From assembly GCA_900766045.1 (NCBI GenBank), contig CAAFTW010000008.1, forward strand, positions 1 through 64,000: a stretch of DNA of 64,000 nucleotides, written 5' to 3'. The notes under the pieces were generated by a model. That model worked only from the letters and a program-made list of their open reading frames with translations, was not told the DNA's origin and did not search any database. The position numbers and the translations under genes are program-made. The stretch comes from Clostridia bacterium (GTDB taxonomy: Bacteria; Bacillota; Clostridia; Peptostreptococcales; Anaerovoracaceae). Positions 52,469 to 60,877 of this stretch are shown here, in pieces (the stretch's first letter is position 1; each line of letters begins with the position of its first letter).

Positions 52469-53455
52469 ATGCTGCTTTTGTCAAAAAAAGATATAGAATC
52501 GGTTGTATCCATGCAGGAAATCATCGACGCGGATCTTCAGGCGTTTAAGATGGTCAGTGAGAAGAGTGCGGATATTCCGCTGAGGACGCGGATTCCGGCA
52601 CCGAAAGAAGAAGGAAATTTCCTTTTCATGCCTGCATATGCGGAGCAGATGGATGCGGCAGCGCTGAAGGTGGTGAATATTTTTCCACATAACCGCGAGA
52701 AGAACATGGATACGGCGCCTGCGCAGATCCTGTTTATCGATGGAAAAACCGGCTATATCACAGCAATGCTGGACGGGAACTATGTTACACAGGTCAGGAC
52801 TGGAGCGGCGTCTGGCGCGGCCTTTCAGCTCCTCGCGCGGAAGGATGCTTCTGTCGGCGCGCTTTTCGGGACGGGAAGCCAGGCGGAGCAGCAGCTTTCT
52901 GCCATGCTGACGGCATGTGATCTTCAGGAAGTGCGGATTTTCAGCAGGAATCAGGAGCGTCGTGACGCATTTACAGAAAAGATGCGGGTAAAATTCGCGG
53001 ATAAGAATGTCAGATTGGTCAGCGCGCGGTCTTCTGATGAAGCCATCGATGATGCGGACGTGGTGATCACCGTTACCTCATCACCGGTTCCGGTATTTGA
53101 TGGTAGCAGGATCAAGCCGGGCTGCACCATCAGCTGTATCGGCACCTATGAGCCGGAGAAGCATGAACTGGATCCTGCTGTGCTTCTGAGAGCATCTAAG
53201 ATTTACTGCGATTCCGTGGATGCTGTGCTGGCGGAGAGCGGAGATCTTCTGATTCCGCTGAATGATGGAACCATCAGCAGGAATGATGTAACCGGTGAGC
53301 TTGGGCAGCTGGCAGCAGGACAGCTTCCTGGACGTGAGAATGATGAGGAAATCATCGTATTCGAGTCCGTCGGAGTGGCGGTGCAGGACCTCTGTGCGGC
53401 AAAGGCTATCCTGGCAAGGGCAGAAAAATCCGGTGTCGGAACGCGCTGGGAATAA
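52469..53455 (+). CDS. Ornithine cyclodeaminase/mu-crystallin family NAD(P)-dependent enzyme
   Basis: A 328-residue member of the family that includes ornithine cyclodeaminase, archaeal alanine dehydrogenase and related imine reductases. The substrate-site segment TRIPAPKEEGNFLFMPAY, the YVTQVRTGAASGAAFQLLAR lysine/arginine region and the nucleotide-binding loop ALFGTGSQAEQQL are present. The position before a Na+/alanine symporter favours an alanine or other amino-acid dehydrogenase role, which is inference. The ATG at 52469 is chosen from GGAGG at 52457-52461; extending the frame upstream to 52208 would run through the terminator. A terminator follows. Confidence 0.85.
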   Translation: MLLLSKKDIESVVSMQEIIDADLQAFKMVSEKSADIPLRTRIPAPKEEGNFLFMPAYAEQMDAAALKVVNIFPHNREKNMDTAPAQILFIDGKTGYITAMLDGNYVTQVRTGAASGAAFQLLARKDASVGALFGTGSQAEQQLSAMLTACDLQEVRIFSRNQERRDAFTEKMRVKFADKNVRLVSARSSDEAIDDADVVITVTSSPVPVFDGSRIKPGCTISCIGTYEPEKHELDPAVLLRASKIYCDSVDAVLAESGDLLIPLNDGTISRNDVTGELGQLAAGQLPGRENDEEIIVFESVGVAVQDLCAAKAILARAEKSGVGTRWE

Positions 53456-53508
53456 AATAAGTGCATGAAATATAGAATTATATGAAAATTAAACACAGCT
53501 TATAGAGA

Positions 53509-53553
53509 AATAACATTCATATATACAAGATGTATGTGTGAATGTTATTTTAT
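53509..53553 (+). terminator. Terminator after the cyclodeaminase-type gene
   Basis: AATAACATTCA (53509-53519) is complementary to TGAATGTTATT (53539-53549), extended inwards by TATACA/TGTATG-type pairing, followed by TTTATT. Confidence 0.7.
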
Positions 53554-53687
53554 TGTGTTGAAAATTAAACATACATGAAAATGCACAATATGTGAAAATA
53601 TATTTTACAATGCCTGGCTGTGAATTGTAGTACAACCATTCCTATCATAAAGTAAATTCATTTATATCTGAAAATTACTTCAATATC

Positions 53688-53716
53688 TTGAAAAATAAAT
53701 TGGATTATTTTATAAT
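53688..53716 (+). promoter_or_regulatory. Strong sigma-A promoter for the alanine symporter gene
   Basis: TTGAAA at 53688-53693, exactly 17 bases, then a perfect TATAAT at 53711-53716, in AT-rich sequence. Confidence 0.75.
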
Positions 53717-53911
53717 GATTTCATCGATTGTTTGTGGAATCACCATTAATTATACATAATACTGCACTAATTTATGTGCAATATAAGGTCCTCCGATATT
53801 TCTGCTGGTCATTATCTCCTTATTGATTATAAAATAAGGTCAGTTGAGTACGGAAGATTTTGTTCAAGAAATGTATGGAAATATGCATTGTGTTTGGAAA
53901 GGAGTTTCATT

Positions 53912-55408
53912 ATGCACTCATTTGCTTCGTTAATTTATTCGCTCTATGAACTTTTGTGGGGGCCGCCGATGCTGATCCTCCTGATCGGTACAGGAATCTT
54001 TATGACGATCAGAACCAGAGGCTTCCAATTCAGAAAATTCGGCCTTGCCATGAAGAATACCGTTGGAAAACTTTTCGACAAGACCGACGTAAAGGAAGGA
54101 TCCCTCTCTCCGGTTCAGGCAATGACGACAGCCCTGGCTGGAACAGTTGGAACCGGAAACATTGCCGGAGTAACCGGAGCTATCGCTCTGGGCGGCCCGG
54201 GAGCCGTATTCTGGATGTGGGTGTCCGCAATGTTCGGCATGGTTACCAAGTTCTCCGAGGTTACGCTTTCTGTACGTTACCGTGAAAAGAATGAGCTGGG
54301 TGACTGGGTTGGCGGACCGATGTACTACATTAAGAACGGCCTGGGAAAGAACTGGAAGTGGCTCGGCGTGCTGTTCTCCCTGTTTGCGGCTATTGCGGCA
54401 ATGGGTATCGGAAACATGACACAGATTAATACCATTGTAACTTCTGTCGGTTCCATCTTCACACAGTTCAACCCGGCTACAACTACTGCACAGCTGAAAA
54501 CCATCTATCTGGTTGTCGGCATCATCGTTGCGATCCTGACTACACTGGTTCTGTTCGGCGGACTGAACAGAATCGGAGCAGTAACAGAGAAGCTGGTTCC
54601 GGGAATGGCTATGCTGTATGTTCTTTCCGCTCTGGTTGTCGTAGTATTCAATTATAAGAATATCGGACCGGTGTTTGCATCAATCTTCAAGTATGCGTTC
54701 AATCCGCAGGCAGTAGGCGGCGGACTGGCCGGAACGGGAATCAAGATCACCATGCAGATGGGTATCGGCAGAGGAATCTTTTCCAATGAGGCAGGCCTCG
54801 GTTCTGCACCGATTGCGCACGCAGCTGCTGATACTGATCATCCGGTAAGACAGGGAATGTTCGGTATCTTTGAGGTGTTTGCAGCATCCATGGTTATCTG
54901 CACATTTACTGCTCTTGCTGTTCTGACTTCCGGAGTTGCCGGCAAGTTCTATGGAAAGAGCGCAGGAACCAATATGGCAATTTCTGCCTTCAGCACCACA
55001 TTCGGAGGCAAGCTTGCTGCAATCATTATTGCACTGTGCATTACCATGTTTGCGCTGTCTACGATTTTGAGCTGGAGCCTTTACGGAACCAGATGCGCAG
55101 AGTTCCTCTTCGGAACAAAGATTATCAAGCCGTATCAGATTGTATTCGTCGCTTTCGTTGTTATTGGAGCAGTAACCAAGATGGATCTGGTCTGGACGAT
55201 CGCAGATGACCTGAATGCTATGATGGCGATCCCGAACCTGATTGCTGTTATTGCGCTGTCTCCTGAGATTATCCGTTTGATTAAGGACTTCCTCAGCGAT
55301 GAACCGCAGTACACCTGTGAGAGACTGGAAGCAGAGGCAGAGAAGAGACGTCTTGCTGAATATCATGTGGAGAAGAAAGAGGCGGCAAAGAAGACAGGAA
55401 CAAGGTAA
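53912..55408 (+). CDS. Sodium:alanine/glycine symporter (AGCS family, AlsT-like)
   Basis: A 498-residue membrane protein of the alanine or glycine:cation symporter family, importing alanine and/or glycine with Na+. The family core LAGTVGTGNIAGVTGAIALG and GPGAVFWMWVSAMFGMVTKF, then GRGIFSNEAGLGSAPIAHAA, is intact, with about ten membrane segments and a charged cytoplasmic C-terminus. The ATG at 53912 follows GAAAGGAGTTTCATT; an upstream in-frame ATG at 53774 has no such site. The gene has its own promoter and terminator. Its place after an aminotransferase and a cyclodeaminase-type dehydrogenase suggests alanine use. Confidence 0.93.
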   Translation: MHSFASLIYSLYELLWGPPMLILLIGTGIFMTIRTRGFQFRKFGLAMKNTVGKLFDKTDVKEGSLSPVQAMTTALAGTVGTGNIAGVTGAIALGGPGAVFWMWVSAMFGMVTKFSEVTLSVRYREKNELGDWVGGPMYYIKNGLGKNWKWLGVLFSLFAAIAAMGIGNMTQINTIVTSVGSIFTQFNPATTTAQLKTIYLVVGIIVAILTTLVLFGGLNRIGAVTEKLVPGMAMLYVLSALVVVVFNYKNIGPVFASIFKYAFNPQAVGGGLAGTGIKITMQMGIGRGIFSNEAGLGSAPIAHAAADTDHPVRQGMFGIFEVFAASMVICTFTALAVLTSGVAGKFYGKSAGTNMAISAFSTTFGGKLAAIIIALCITMFALSTILSWSLYGTRCAEFLFGTKIIKPYQIVFVAFVVIGAVTKMDLVWTIADDLNAMMAIPNLIAVIALSPEIIRLIKDFLSDEPQYTCERLEAEAEKRRLAEYHVEKKEAAKKTGTR

Positions 55409-55492
55409 TCGTCAGTACGTGATTTCCTTGCGGATGTGAATTTTGCAGAAGGGAATAACCTCTATCTGTATACAATTGAAAAGTAATGAACG

Positions 55493-55556
55493 ACAGGCAG
55501 GAATGCCCGGATCTCTGCAGCAGGCAGAGAGTAACCGGACTCCTGCCTGTTTTTTT
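55493..55556 (+). terminator. Terminator after the alanine symporter gene
   Basis: ACAGGCAGGA (55493-55502) pairs exactly with TCCTGCCTGT (55541-55550), with inner pairing CCGG/CCGG and CTCTGC/GCAGAG, followed by a run of T. Confidence 0.9.
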
Positions 55557-55609
55557 ACTATAATATGGGTCAATATCGTGGACCGGTGAAACAGAGGGCG
55601 TGAGTAAAT

Positions 55610-55748
55610 ATCAAATGTAAACAGAATCGCTGATCAAATGTAAAATAAAGCTGGTTTTACAAACATCAAGCCGAAAAGCGTTGAAAACAAGCCATCATTT
55701 CTTATTTTACATGGGTTTTACAAAGACAAGATTTCTTACTTTACATAG
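55610..55748 (+). promoter_or_regulatory. Repeat cluster resembling Pho boxes before pstS
   Basis: Six copies of the half-site TTTTACA or its complement: TGTAAAC at 55616, TGTAAAA at 55639, TTTTACA at 55655, 55705 and 55716, and CTTTACA at 55739. The pair at 55705/55716 has the 11-base period of Bacillus PhoP boxes (TTAACA-like direct repeats). The sites at 55616/55639 lie in a repeated ATCAAATGTAAA spaced by 23 bases, and an 18-base near-repeat starts at 55697 and 55731. A TAGACT at 55755-55760 could be the -10 box of an activated promoter. PhoB, encoded in the same locus, is the likely binder. Confidence 0.65.
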
Positions 55749-55768
55749 ATTTCGTAGACTGTTAACTG

Positions 55769-55805
55769 TCGAAGGGAGAGAAAAGGAAAACAGAAAGCCC
55801 TTCGA
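55769..55805 (+). other. Hairpin in the pstS leader
   Basis: TCGAAGGG (55769-55776) is complementary to CCCTTCGA (55798-55805), enclosing a purine-rich loop (GAGAAAAGGAAAACAGAAAG) that looks like a buried ribosome-site-like sequence. It lies 49 bases before the pstS start. It may stabilise the message. Confidence 0.5.
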
Positions 55806-55853
55806 GATGCACAGATTGATCATCATGCTTTTGCAATATGAGAAAGGAGAATA

Positions 55854-56774
55854 ATGATGTTATCAGGCGAAAAATTGAAATCACATGGAAAGTTAAAGGC
55901 AGCAGCAATCCTGGTACTGATTGTTGCAATCATGATGGCCTTCACAGCATGCGGAAGCTCCTCTTCCTCTAAGAAGAGTTCATCAAGCTCCAGCAGCAAG
56001 ATCTCAGCATCTGGTTCCTCTGCTCTGCAGCCACTTGCAAAGCAGGCAGCAGATGACTACATGAAAGCTCATTCCGGTGTTTCCATCACAGTAAGCGGCG
56101 GCGGAAGCGGCACTGGTCTGAAGCAGGTATCTGAGGGATCCGTTGATATCGGAAACTCCGATGTATATGCTGACGAAAAGCTGGACAAGACAGCAGCTTC
56201 CAAGCTGAAGGATCACAAGGTTGCACTGGTTACTGTAGCACCGGTTGTTAACTCCAAGCTGGGTGTCAAGAACCTCACAACGGATCAGCTGATCGGAATC
56301 TTCACAGGAAAGATCACAAACTGGAAAGAAGTTGGTGGACCGAACCTGAAGATCATGCTTGTAACTCGTCCGGATTCCTCCGGTACAAGAGCTCTGTTCA
56401 AGCAGTATGCAATGAACGGCAAGGATGAGGCTTCCAAGTCTGCACTTGAGACGGATGACTCTGGTACACTGATGGAAACGGTTGAAAAGAATAAGGGTGC
56501 GATCGGATATGTTGCACTGTCATACCTCACAGATACAAAGAAGGCTTCTGCAGTCAGCATCGACGGCGTTGCTCCGACTCTGGAGAACACATACAACGGA
56601 AAGTACAATGTATGGGGTTATGAGCACATGTACACAAAGGGCGACGGATCCAAGACAGCACAGAGCTTCATCAAGTATCTGAGCGGCAAGAGCTACGTAA
56701 AGAATGTAGAGAAGATGGGATACGGAGCAATCTCCAAGCTGACCGACAAGGCGGCAAAAAATCATGACAAGTAA
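55854..56774 (+). CDS. pstS: Phosphate ABC transporter substrate-binding lipoprotein
   Basis: Captures phosphate outside the cell for PstCAB. The 306-residue precursor has a hydrophobic signal sequence ending in the lipobox FTAC, with the lipid-carrying cysteine at about residue 33, then a serine/lysine linker and the mature domain. Phosphate-contact segments SASGSSALQPL, SGGGSGTGLKQVSEG, IGNSD and RPDSSGTRALF are visible. The ATG at 55854 (or 55857) follows AGAAAGGAG. The stop lies inside the start of pstC by 11 bases, which is tight for a gene normally made in excess of the permease. Confidence 0.95.
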   Translation: MMLSGEKLKSHGKLKAAAILVLIVAIMMAFTACGSSSSSKKSSSSSSSKISASGSSALQPLAKQAADDYMKAHSGVSITVSGGGSGTGLKQVSEGSVDIGNSDVYADEKLDKTAASKLKDHKVALVTVAPVVNSKLGVKNLTTDQLIGIFTGKITNWKEVGGPNLKIMLVTRPDSSGTRALFKQYAMNGKDEASKSALETDDSGTLMETVEKNKGAIGYVALSYLTDTKKASAVSIDGVAPTLENTYNGKYNVWGYEHMYTKGDGSKTAQSFIKYLSGKSYVKNVEKMGYGAISKLTDKAAKNHDK

Positions 56775-57672
56775 TGCTGCCAAAAGACAGCGCAAAGAGA
56801 AGGCCTGCAAAACACTCGTAATGCTTTGCGGGCTTCTCATTATCGCTCTCGTTATCATCATCGCGCTGTTTCTGGTTGTAAAAGGGAGCGGTACGTTCGT
56901 TCAGTATCATCACAGTATTGGCGAATTCCTGTTTTCAAAGAACTGGGCTCCGTCCGATACGCCGGGTAAAGGCGGCGGACACGTCGGAGCATTCGTTTAT
57001 ATCATGGGAACGGTTTACACCTGCGCACTTGCGCTTCTGATCGCTGTTCCATTCAGTCTGGCAGCTGCAATTTTCCTTTCCGAGATTTCACCGAAATTCG
57101 GAGCGAGATTCCTTCAGCCGGCGATTGAAATTTTCGTCGGAATTCCTTCGGTTGTATACGGCTGGGTCGGCATGACCGTTCTGGTACCGTTTATTTCCAA
57201 GAAGTTCCATGCACCGATGGGAGGCTATTCTGTACTGGCTGCCGGTATCGTCCTGGCAATCATGATCATGCCGACCATCACCACACTTTCTGCGGACGCG
57301 CTCCGCTCACTTCCACCACGCTGTAAACTGGGTGCTCTGGGAATGGGAGCGACGAGATGGCAGTCCATTTACACCATTCAGCTGCCGATGGCCAAGAGCG
57401 GAATCATTACAGGAATTATCCTGGGACTGAGCCGCGCAATCGGTGAGACCCTCGCGGTAGCGATGGTTATCGGAAAAACAAGAGTACTCCCGAAGGGAAT
57501 TCTTTATCCGACGAATAACCTGACGGCGGCCATTGCGGCAGACATGGGTAATACGGCAAACGGCAGTGAGTACAACCTGGCTCTCTGGAGTATGGCCTTG
57601 CTGCTTCTCATTTTGTCCCTGATCTGTATCGCACTGATTCACCTGACGTTGAAAAAGAAGAAAGAATATTAA
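56764..57672 (+). CDS. pstC: Phosphate ABC transporter permease PstC
   Basis: One of two membrane subunits of the Pst importer, 302 residues. Six hydrophobic helices are seen, the first at residues 15-40. The inner-membrane permease signature GLSRAIGETLAVAMVIG (EAA-type loop) and SPKFGARFLQPAIEIFVGIP with PSVVYGW are typical of PstC. The ATG overlaps the end of pstS; no better in-frame start with a ribosome site is seen. pstA follows after 19 bases. Confidence 0.94.
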   Translation: MTSNAAKRQRKEKACKTLVMLCGLLIIALVIIIALFLVVKGSGTFVQYHHSIGEFLFSKNWAPSDTPGKGGGHVGAFVYIMGTVYTCALALLIAVPFSLAAAIFLSEISPKFGARFLQPAIEIFVGIPSVVYGWVGMTVLVPFISKKFHAPMGGYSVLAAGIVLAIMIMPTITTLSADALRSLPPRCKLGALGMGATRWQSIYTIQLPMAKSGIITGIILGLSRAIGETLAVAMVIGKTRVLPKGILYPTNNLTAAIAADMGNTANGSEYNLALWSMALLLLILSLICIALIHLTLKKKKEY

Positions 57673-57691
57673 CCGGAAAGGAAGAGTGTAT

Positions 57692-58579
57692 ATGGGAGAA
57701 AAAAATGTACATGCAAGATCGCGGGTCGTCGATCACTTCATGACCGGTGTGTTCTACATCGTAGGCGGAAGTGCGATTCTGCTGCTGCTGGTTCTGGCGG
57801 GGTATATTATTGTTAAAGGAATCAAGAGTTACTATCCGGGCGTCATGGGATTTACGGACGCGGGCATCGGAAATCAGCTGTTTAATACCATTTATCTGGT
57901 TGTTCTGTCACTGATTGTCAGCGTGCCTCTGGGTATGGCGGCAGGTACCTATCTGTCGGAATATGCCAAACAGGGAAAGCTGACCGAGATTATCACCATG
58001 TCCATCGAAGCGCTGAGTTCGCTTCCGTCCATTGTAATCGGCCTGTTCGGATACCTGGTTTTCATCCTGATGACAGGCGCACAGAGCAACCTGCTCGCCG
58101 GTGCTATGGTTGTCACGATCCTGAGTATCCCGCAGATTACATCTACAACGAGAGATGCACTGAAGGCGCTGCCGGATTACTACAGAACAGGAAGTATCGG
58201 ACTGGGTGCTTCTACATTCCAGACGATCTGGCATGTTCTGATTCCGGCCTGCATTCCGAGAGTGGTTACCGGTATCATTCTGGTTGCCGGCCGTGGATTC
58301 GGTGAGGCAGCTGCACTGCTGTACACCACCGGTCAGAGCACGATCATCGACTGGAGCAACTGGAATCTGGCTTCTTCCACATGTCCGCTGAACCCGATGC
58401 GTCCGGGAGAAACTCTGGCGCTTCATGTATGGATGATGCGTACAGAAGGAAGTATGGTACAGCATTCCACAGAAATCGCGAATATTTCTTCCATGATCCT
58501 GGTTATCGCTGTGCTGATCTTCAATCTGGCAGCACGTCTGATTTCCGCGAGAATCGTGAAGAAGAACCGCGGAGCATAA
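57692..58579 (+). CDS. pstA: Phosphate ABC transporter permease PstA
   Basis: The second permease subunit, 295 residues with six membrane helices. GTYLSEYAKQGKLTEIITMS, the SSLPSIVIGLFGYLVF segment and the EAA-type loop VAGRGFGEAAALLYTTGQS match PstA. The ATG at 57692 follows GAAAGGAAG; a GTG at 57686 is too close to that site. Confidence 0.94.
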   Translation: MGEKNVHARSRVVDHFMTGVFYIVGGSAILLLLVLAGYIIVKGIKSYYPGVMGFTDAGIGNQLFNTIYLVVLSLIVSVPLGMAAGTYLSEYAKQGKLTEIITMSIEALSSLPSIVIGLFGYLVFILMTGAQSNLLAGAMVVTILSIPQITSTTRDALKALPDYYRTGSIGLGASTFQTIWHVLIPACIPRVVTGIILVAGRGFGEAAALLYTTGQSTIIDWSNWNLASSTCPLNPMRPGETLALHVWMMRTEGSMVQHSTEIANISSMILVIAVLIFNLAARLISARIVKKNRGA

Positions 58580-58636
58580 TCTCTGAGAAAAAATATGCAC
58601 GTACAATAATGGCAGTACTTGAGGAGTATATTGAAT

Positions 58637-59401
58637 ATGAGCGACCATAAGGATAAAATAGTCGTTGATCATATGGATCTTTACTACGATGATTTTCATG
58701 CGCTTAAGGATATTAATCTGAAAATGCCGGAAAAGGAAATTACGGCGTTTATCGGACCATCTGGATGCGGAAAGTCAACCCTGCTGAAGTCCCTGAACAG
58801 AATGAATGACCTGGTTGAGGGATGCAAGATCACAGGAAAGATCACGATCGACGGAAAAGACATTTATGATAAGAAAGTCGATGTCAACCAGCTGAGAAAG
58901 CGGGTCGGCATGGTATTCCAGCAGCCGAATCCGTTCGACATGTCCATTTACGACAATGTCGCATACGGACCGAGAATCCACGGAATCAAGAATCGTTCCC
59001 AGCTGGATCAGATTGTAGAGAAGTCACTGAGAGGCGCTGGCCTCTGGGATGAGGTTAAGGATCGTCTGAAGAGAAACGCCATCGGCGTATCCGGAGGACA
59101 GCAGCAGAGAATCTGTATCGCGAGAGCCCTTGCGGTAGAACCGGATATTCTTCTGATGGACGAGCCGACATCCGCTCTGGACCCGATTTCCACAGCGGCG
59201 ATCGAGGATCTAGCCATGGAACTGAAGGAGAATTACACCATCGTTATCGTTACGCATAACATGCAGCAGGCGGTTCGAATTTCTGACCGCACGGCCTTCT
59301 TCTATCTGGGAGAAATGGTGGAATTTGCACCGACCGATCAGCTGTTTTCCAATCCACAGAATCCGAAAACAGAAGAGTACATCACGGGGAGGTTCGGTTA
59401 A
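58637..59401 (+). CDS. pstB: Phosphate ABC transporter ATP-binding protein
   Basis: The ATPase that powers Pst, 254 residues. Walker A is GPSGCGKSTLLKSLNRMNDL, the Q-loop is in RVGMVFQQPNPFDMSIYDNV, the signature motif reads VSGGQQQRICIARALA and Walker B is ILLMDEPTSALDP, followed by the H-loop histidine in VIVTHNMQQA. The ATG at 58637 follows TGAGGAGTATATTGAAT; a TTG at 58631 is possible. The stop TAA overlaps the phoU ATG by one base. Confidence 0.96.
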   Translation: MSDHKDKIVVDHMDLYYDDFHALKDINLKMPEKEITAFIGPSGCGKSTLLKSLNRMNDLVEGCKITGKITIDGKDIYDKKVDVNQLRKRVGMVFQQPNPFDMSIYDNVAYGPRIHGIKNRSQLDQIVEKSLRGAGLWDEVKDRLKRNAIGVSGGQQQRICIARALAVEPDILLMDEPTSALDPISTAAIEDLAMELKENYTIVIVTHNMQQAVRISDRTAFFYLGEMVEFAPTDQLFSNPQNPKTEEYITGRFG

Positions 59402-60099
59402 TGAGAATTCATTATCGGAAGCAGCTTGAGACGCTGCATCTGCAGCTGATTGAAATGGGCGCTGCAGCAGTAGACGCTATTGAGACGGCCATGCGTGCCG
59501 TATTTGACCATGATCTTGCACTGGCAAAGAAGACATCCACACTGGAAAGCAGCATGGATGAGGCAGAGAGAGAGATTCAGTCACTTTGTCTGAAGCTTCT
59601 CCTGGGCCAGCAGCCGGTTGCTAGTGACCTCCGTCAGGTTTCCGCAACTATGCACATGATCTCTGACCTGGAGCGTGTCGGCGATCTGGCTGAGGATATC
59701 GCAGAAGTTGCACCATATATTAAGGATGATGAGCTTTTGGAACAGGTTAATCTGAAAGAAATGTCCGAAGCAGCCTGCACAATGGTTTCTGACAGTCTGA
59801 ATGCATACGTAAAGCAGGATGTAAAACTTGCGCATGATGTTATTCAGAAAGATGATGTCGTCGATGAGGAACTTGACTTTGCGAAAAAGAAATGGGTGGA
59901 GCTCGTTTATAACGGGGATGAGGATAAAGTAAAGAAGTCCGCAGAGGAATTTGCGGATATTCTGATGATTTCCAAATACCTGGAGCGTGTCGCCGACCAT
60001 GCGACCAATGTTGCGGAATGGGTTATTTACGCCGTTGACGGTATCCTTCCTGGTGATGAAACGGAGTATGAAAAGGATTCTAAGCCGAAGAATGCGTAG
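59401..60099 (+). CDS. phoU: Phosphate signalling protein PhoU
   Basis: A 232-residue helical protein of two three-helix bundles that links the Pst transporter to the PhoR kinase and limits phosphate uptake. The repeats ATMHMISDLERVGDLAEDIAE and LMISKYLERVADHATNVAEW hold the metal-binding E/DxxxD motifs. The start overlaps pstB by one base, so PhoU is made in step with the transporter. phoB and phoR follow, giving the whole sensing chain in one locus. Confidence 0.95.
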   Translation: MRIHYRKQLETLHLQLIEMGAAAVDAIETAMRAVFDHDLALAKKTSTLESSMDEAEREIQSLCLKLLLGQQPVASDLRQVSATMHMISDLERVGDLAEDIAEVAPYIKDDELLEQVNLKEMSEAACTMVSDSLNAYVKQDVKLAHDVIQKDDVVDEELDFAKKKWVELVYNGDEDKVKKSAEEFADILMISKYLERVADHATNVAEWVIYAVDGILPGDETEYEKDSKPKNA

Positions 60100-60131
60100 A
60101 GTTCTGGAACTGTCGGCAGATATAGAGTAAA

Positions 60132-60150
60132 ATGAACATTATATGTTCAT
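60132..60150. promoter_or_regulatory. Palindrome between phoU and phoB
   Basis: ATGAACAT (60132-60139) and ATGTTCAT (60143-60150) form a perfect 8-base inverted repeat around TAT. It lies 52 bases before the phoB start. The symmetry fits a dimeric DNA-binding protein, possibly a repressor; there is no T run to make it a terminator. Confidence 0.5.
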
Positions 60151-60202
60151 GATATATTCTAATGTCGGTCATTCAGAATAATGTAGGGAAAAGGAGTAAA
60201 AC

Positions 60203-60877
60203 GTGATTTACTGTGTCGAAGATGACGATTCCAGCAGAGAGCTGATCCTATACGCCCTTCGCGGAGCAGACTTCACCGCAGAGGGTTTTCCGGATGGGAA
60301 GTCACTGTTCAAGGCATTGCAGAAGGAGCTCCCGGATCTGATTCTGCTGGACATCATGCTCCCGGAAGAGGACGGAATTTCCATTCTTCAGAAGCTGCGT
60401 GAGTCCCACGATACGGAAGATATTCCGGTCATCATGGAGACCGCCAAAGGGACCGAATATGATAAGGTCCGCGGACTCGATTTAGGTGCGGATGATTATC
60501 TGGTCAAGCCTTTCGGCATGATGGAGATGCTTTCACGTGTGCGCGCGGTACTGCGCCGCAGCGGAAAGACATCACAGAAGAACATTCTGCGTCAGGACGC
60601 GATTGAGCTTCAGGAAGGGTCGCACCGCGTATATTCCGACGGTCAGGAGATCACATTGACACTGAAGGAGTATGAACTGCTGCACTTGTTCATGAAACAT
60701 CCCGGAAGGGTGTACACCAGAGAAGAACTTCTGCGGCAGGTCTGGGAAGAGGATTTTGCAGGTGAGACACGCACCGTAGACGTGCATATCGGCACACTCA
60801 GAAGCAAGCTCGGAAAGGCCGGGCAGCAGATTGAGACCGTCCGCGGTGTCGGATACCGGATGGGAGCATCGCGATGA
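60203..60877 (+). CDS. phoB: Phosphate response regulator, PhoB/PhoP type
   Basis: A 224-residue OmpR/PhoB-family regulator. The receiver domain has the acidic pocket E6-D7-D8, phospho-acceptor D50 in LLDIMLPEEDG, and lysine in DDYLVKPFG. A winged-helix DNA-binding domain follows (LTLKEYELLHLFMKHPGRVY; TRTVDVHIGTLRSKLG; IETVRGVGYRM). The start is GTG at 60203 behind AAAAGGAG. Its place after phoU and ATGA coupling to phoR support phosphate control. The TTTTACA repeats before pstS are its likely target. Confidence 0.93.
   Translation: MIYCVEDDDSSRELILYALRGADFTAEGFPDGKSLFKALQKELPDLILLDIMLPEEDGISILQKLRESHDTEDIPVIMETAKGTEYDKVRGLDLGADDYLVKPFGMMEMLSRVRAVLRRSGKTSQKNILRQDAIELQEGSHRVYSDGQEITLTLKEYELLHLFMKHPGRVYTREELLRQVWEEDFAGETRTVDVHIGTLRSKLGKAGQQIETVRGVGYRMGASR

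Larger units (their letters stand above)
53456..53911. other. AT-rich intergenic region with repeats, terminator and promoter
   Basis: This 456-base stretch has no credible gene and is clearly richer in A and T than its surroundings. It holds a 13-base direct repeat TGAAAATTAAACA at 53483-53495 and 53559-53571, the terminator of the upstream gene between them, and the symporter promoter at 53688-53716. The leader from about 53723 to 53911 is nearly 190 bases, long enough for an RNA switch, but I could not match a known class. Confidence 0.6.

Noticed and set aside
53717..53911. Glycine riboswitch in the alanine symporter leader
   Set aside because: The conserved core segments of the glycine aptamer are absent.
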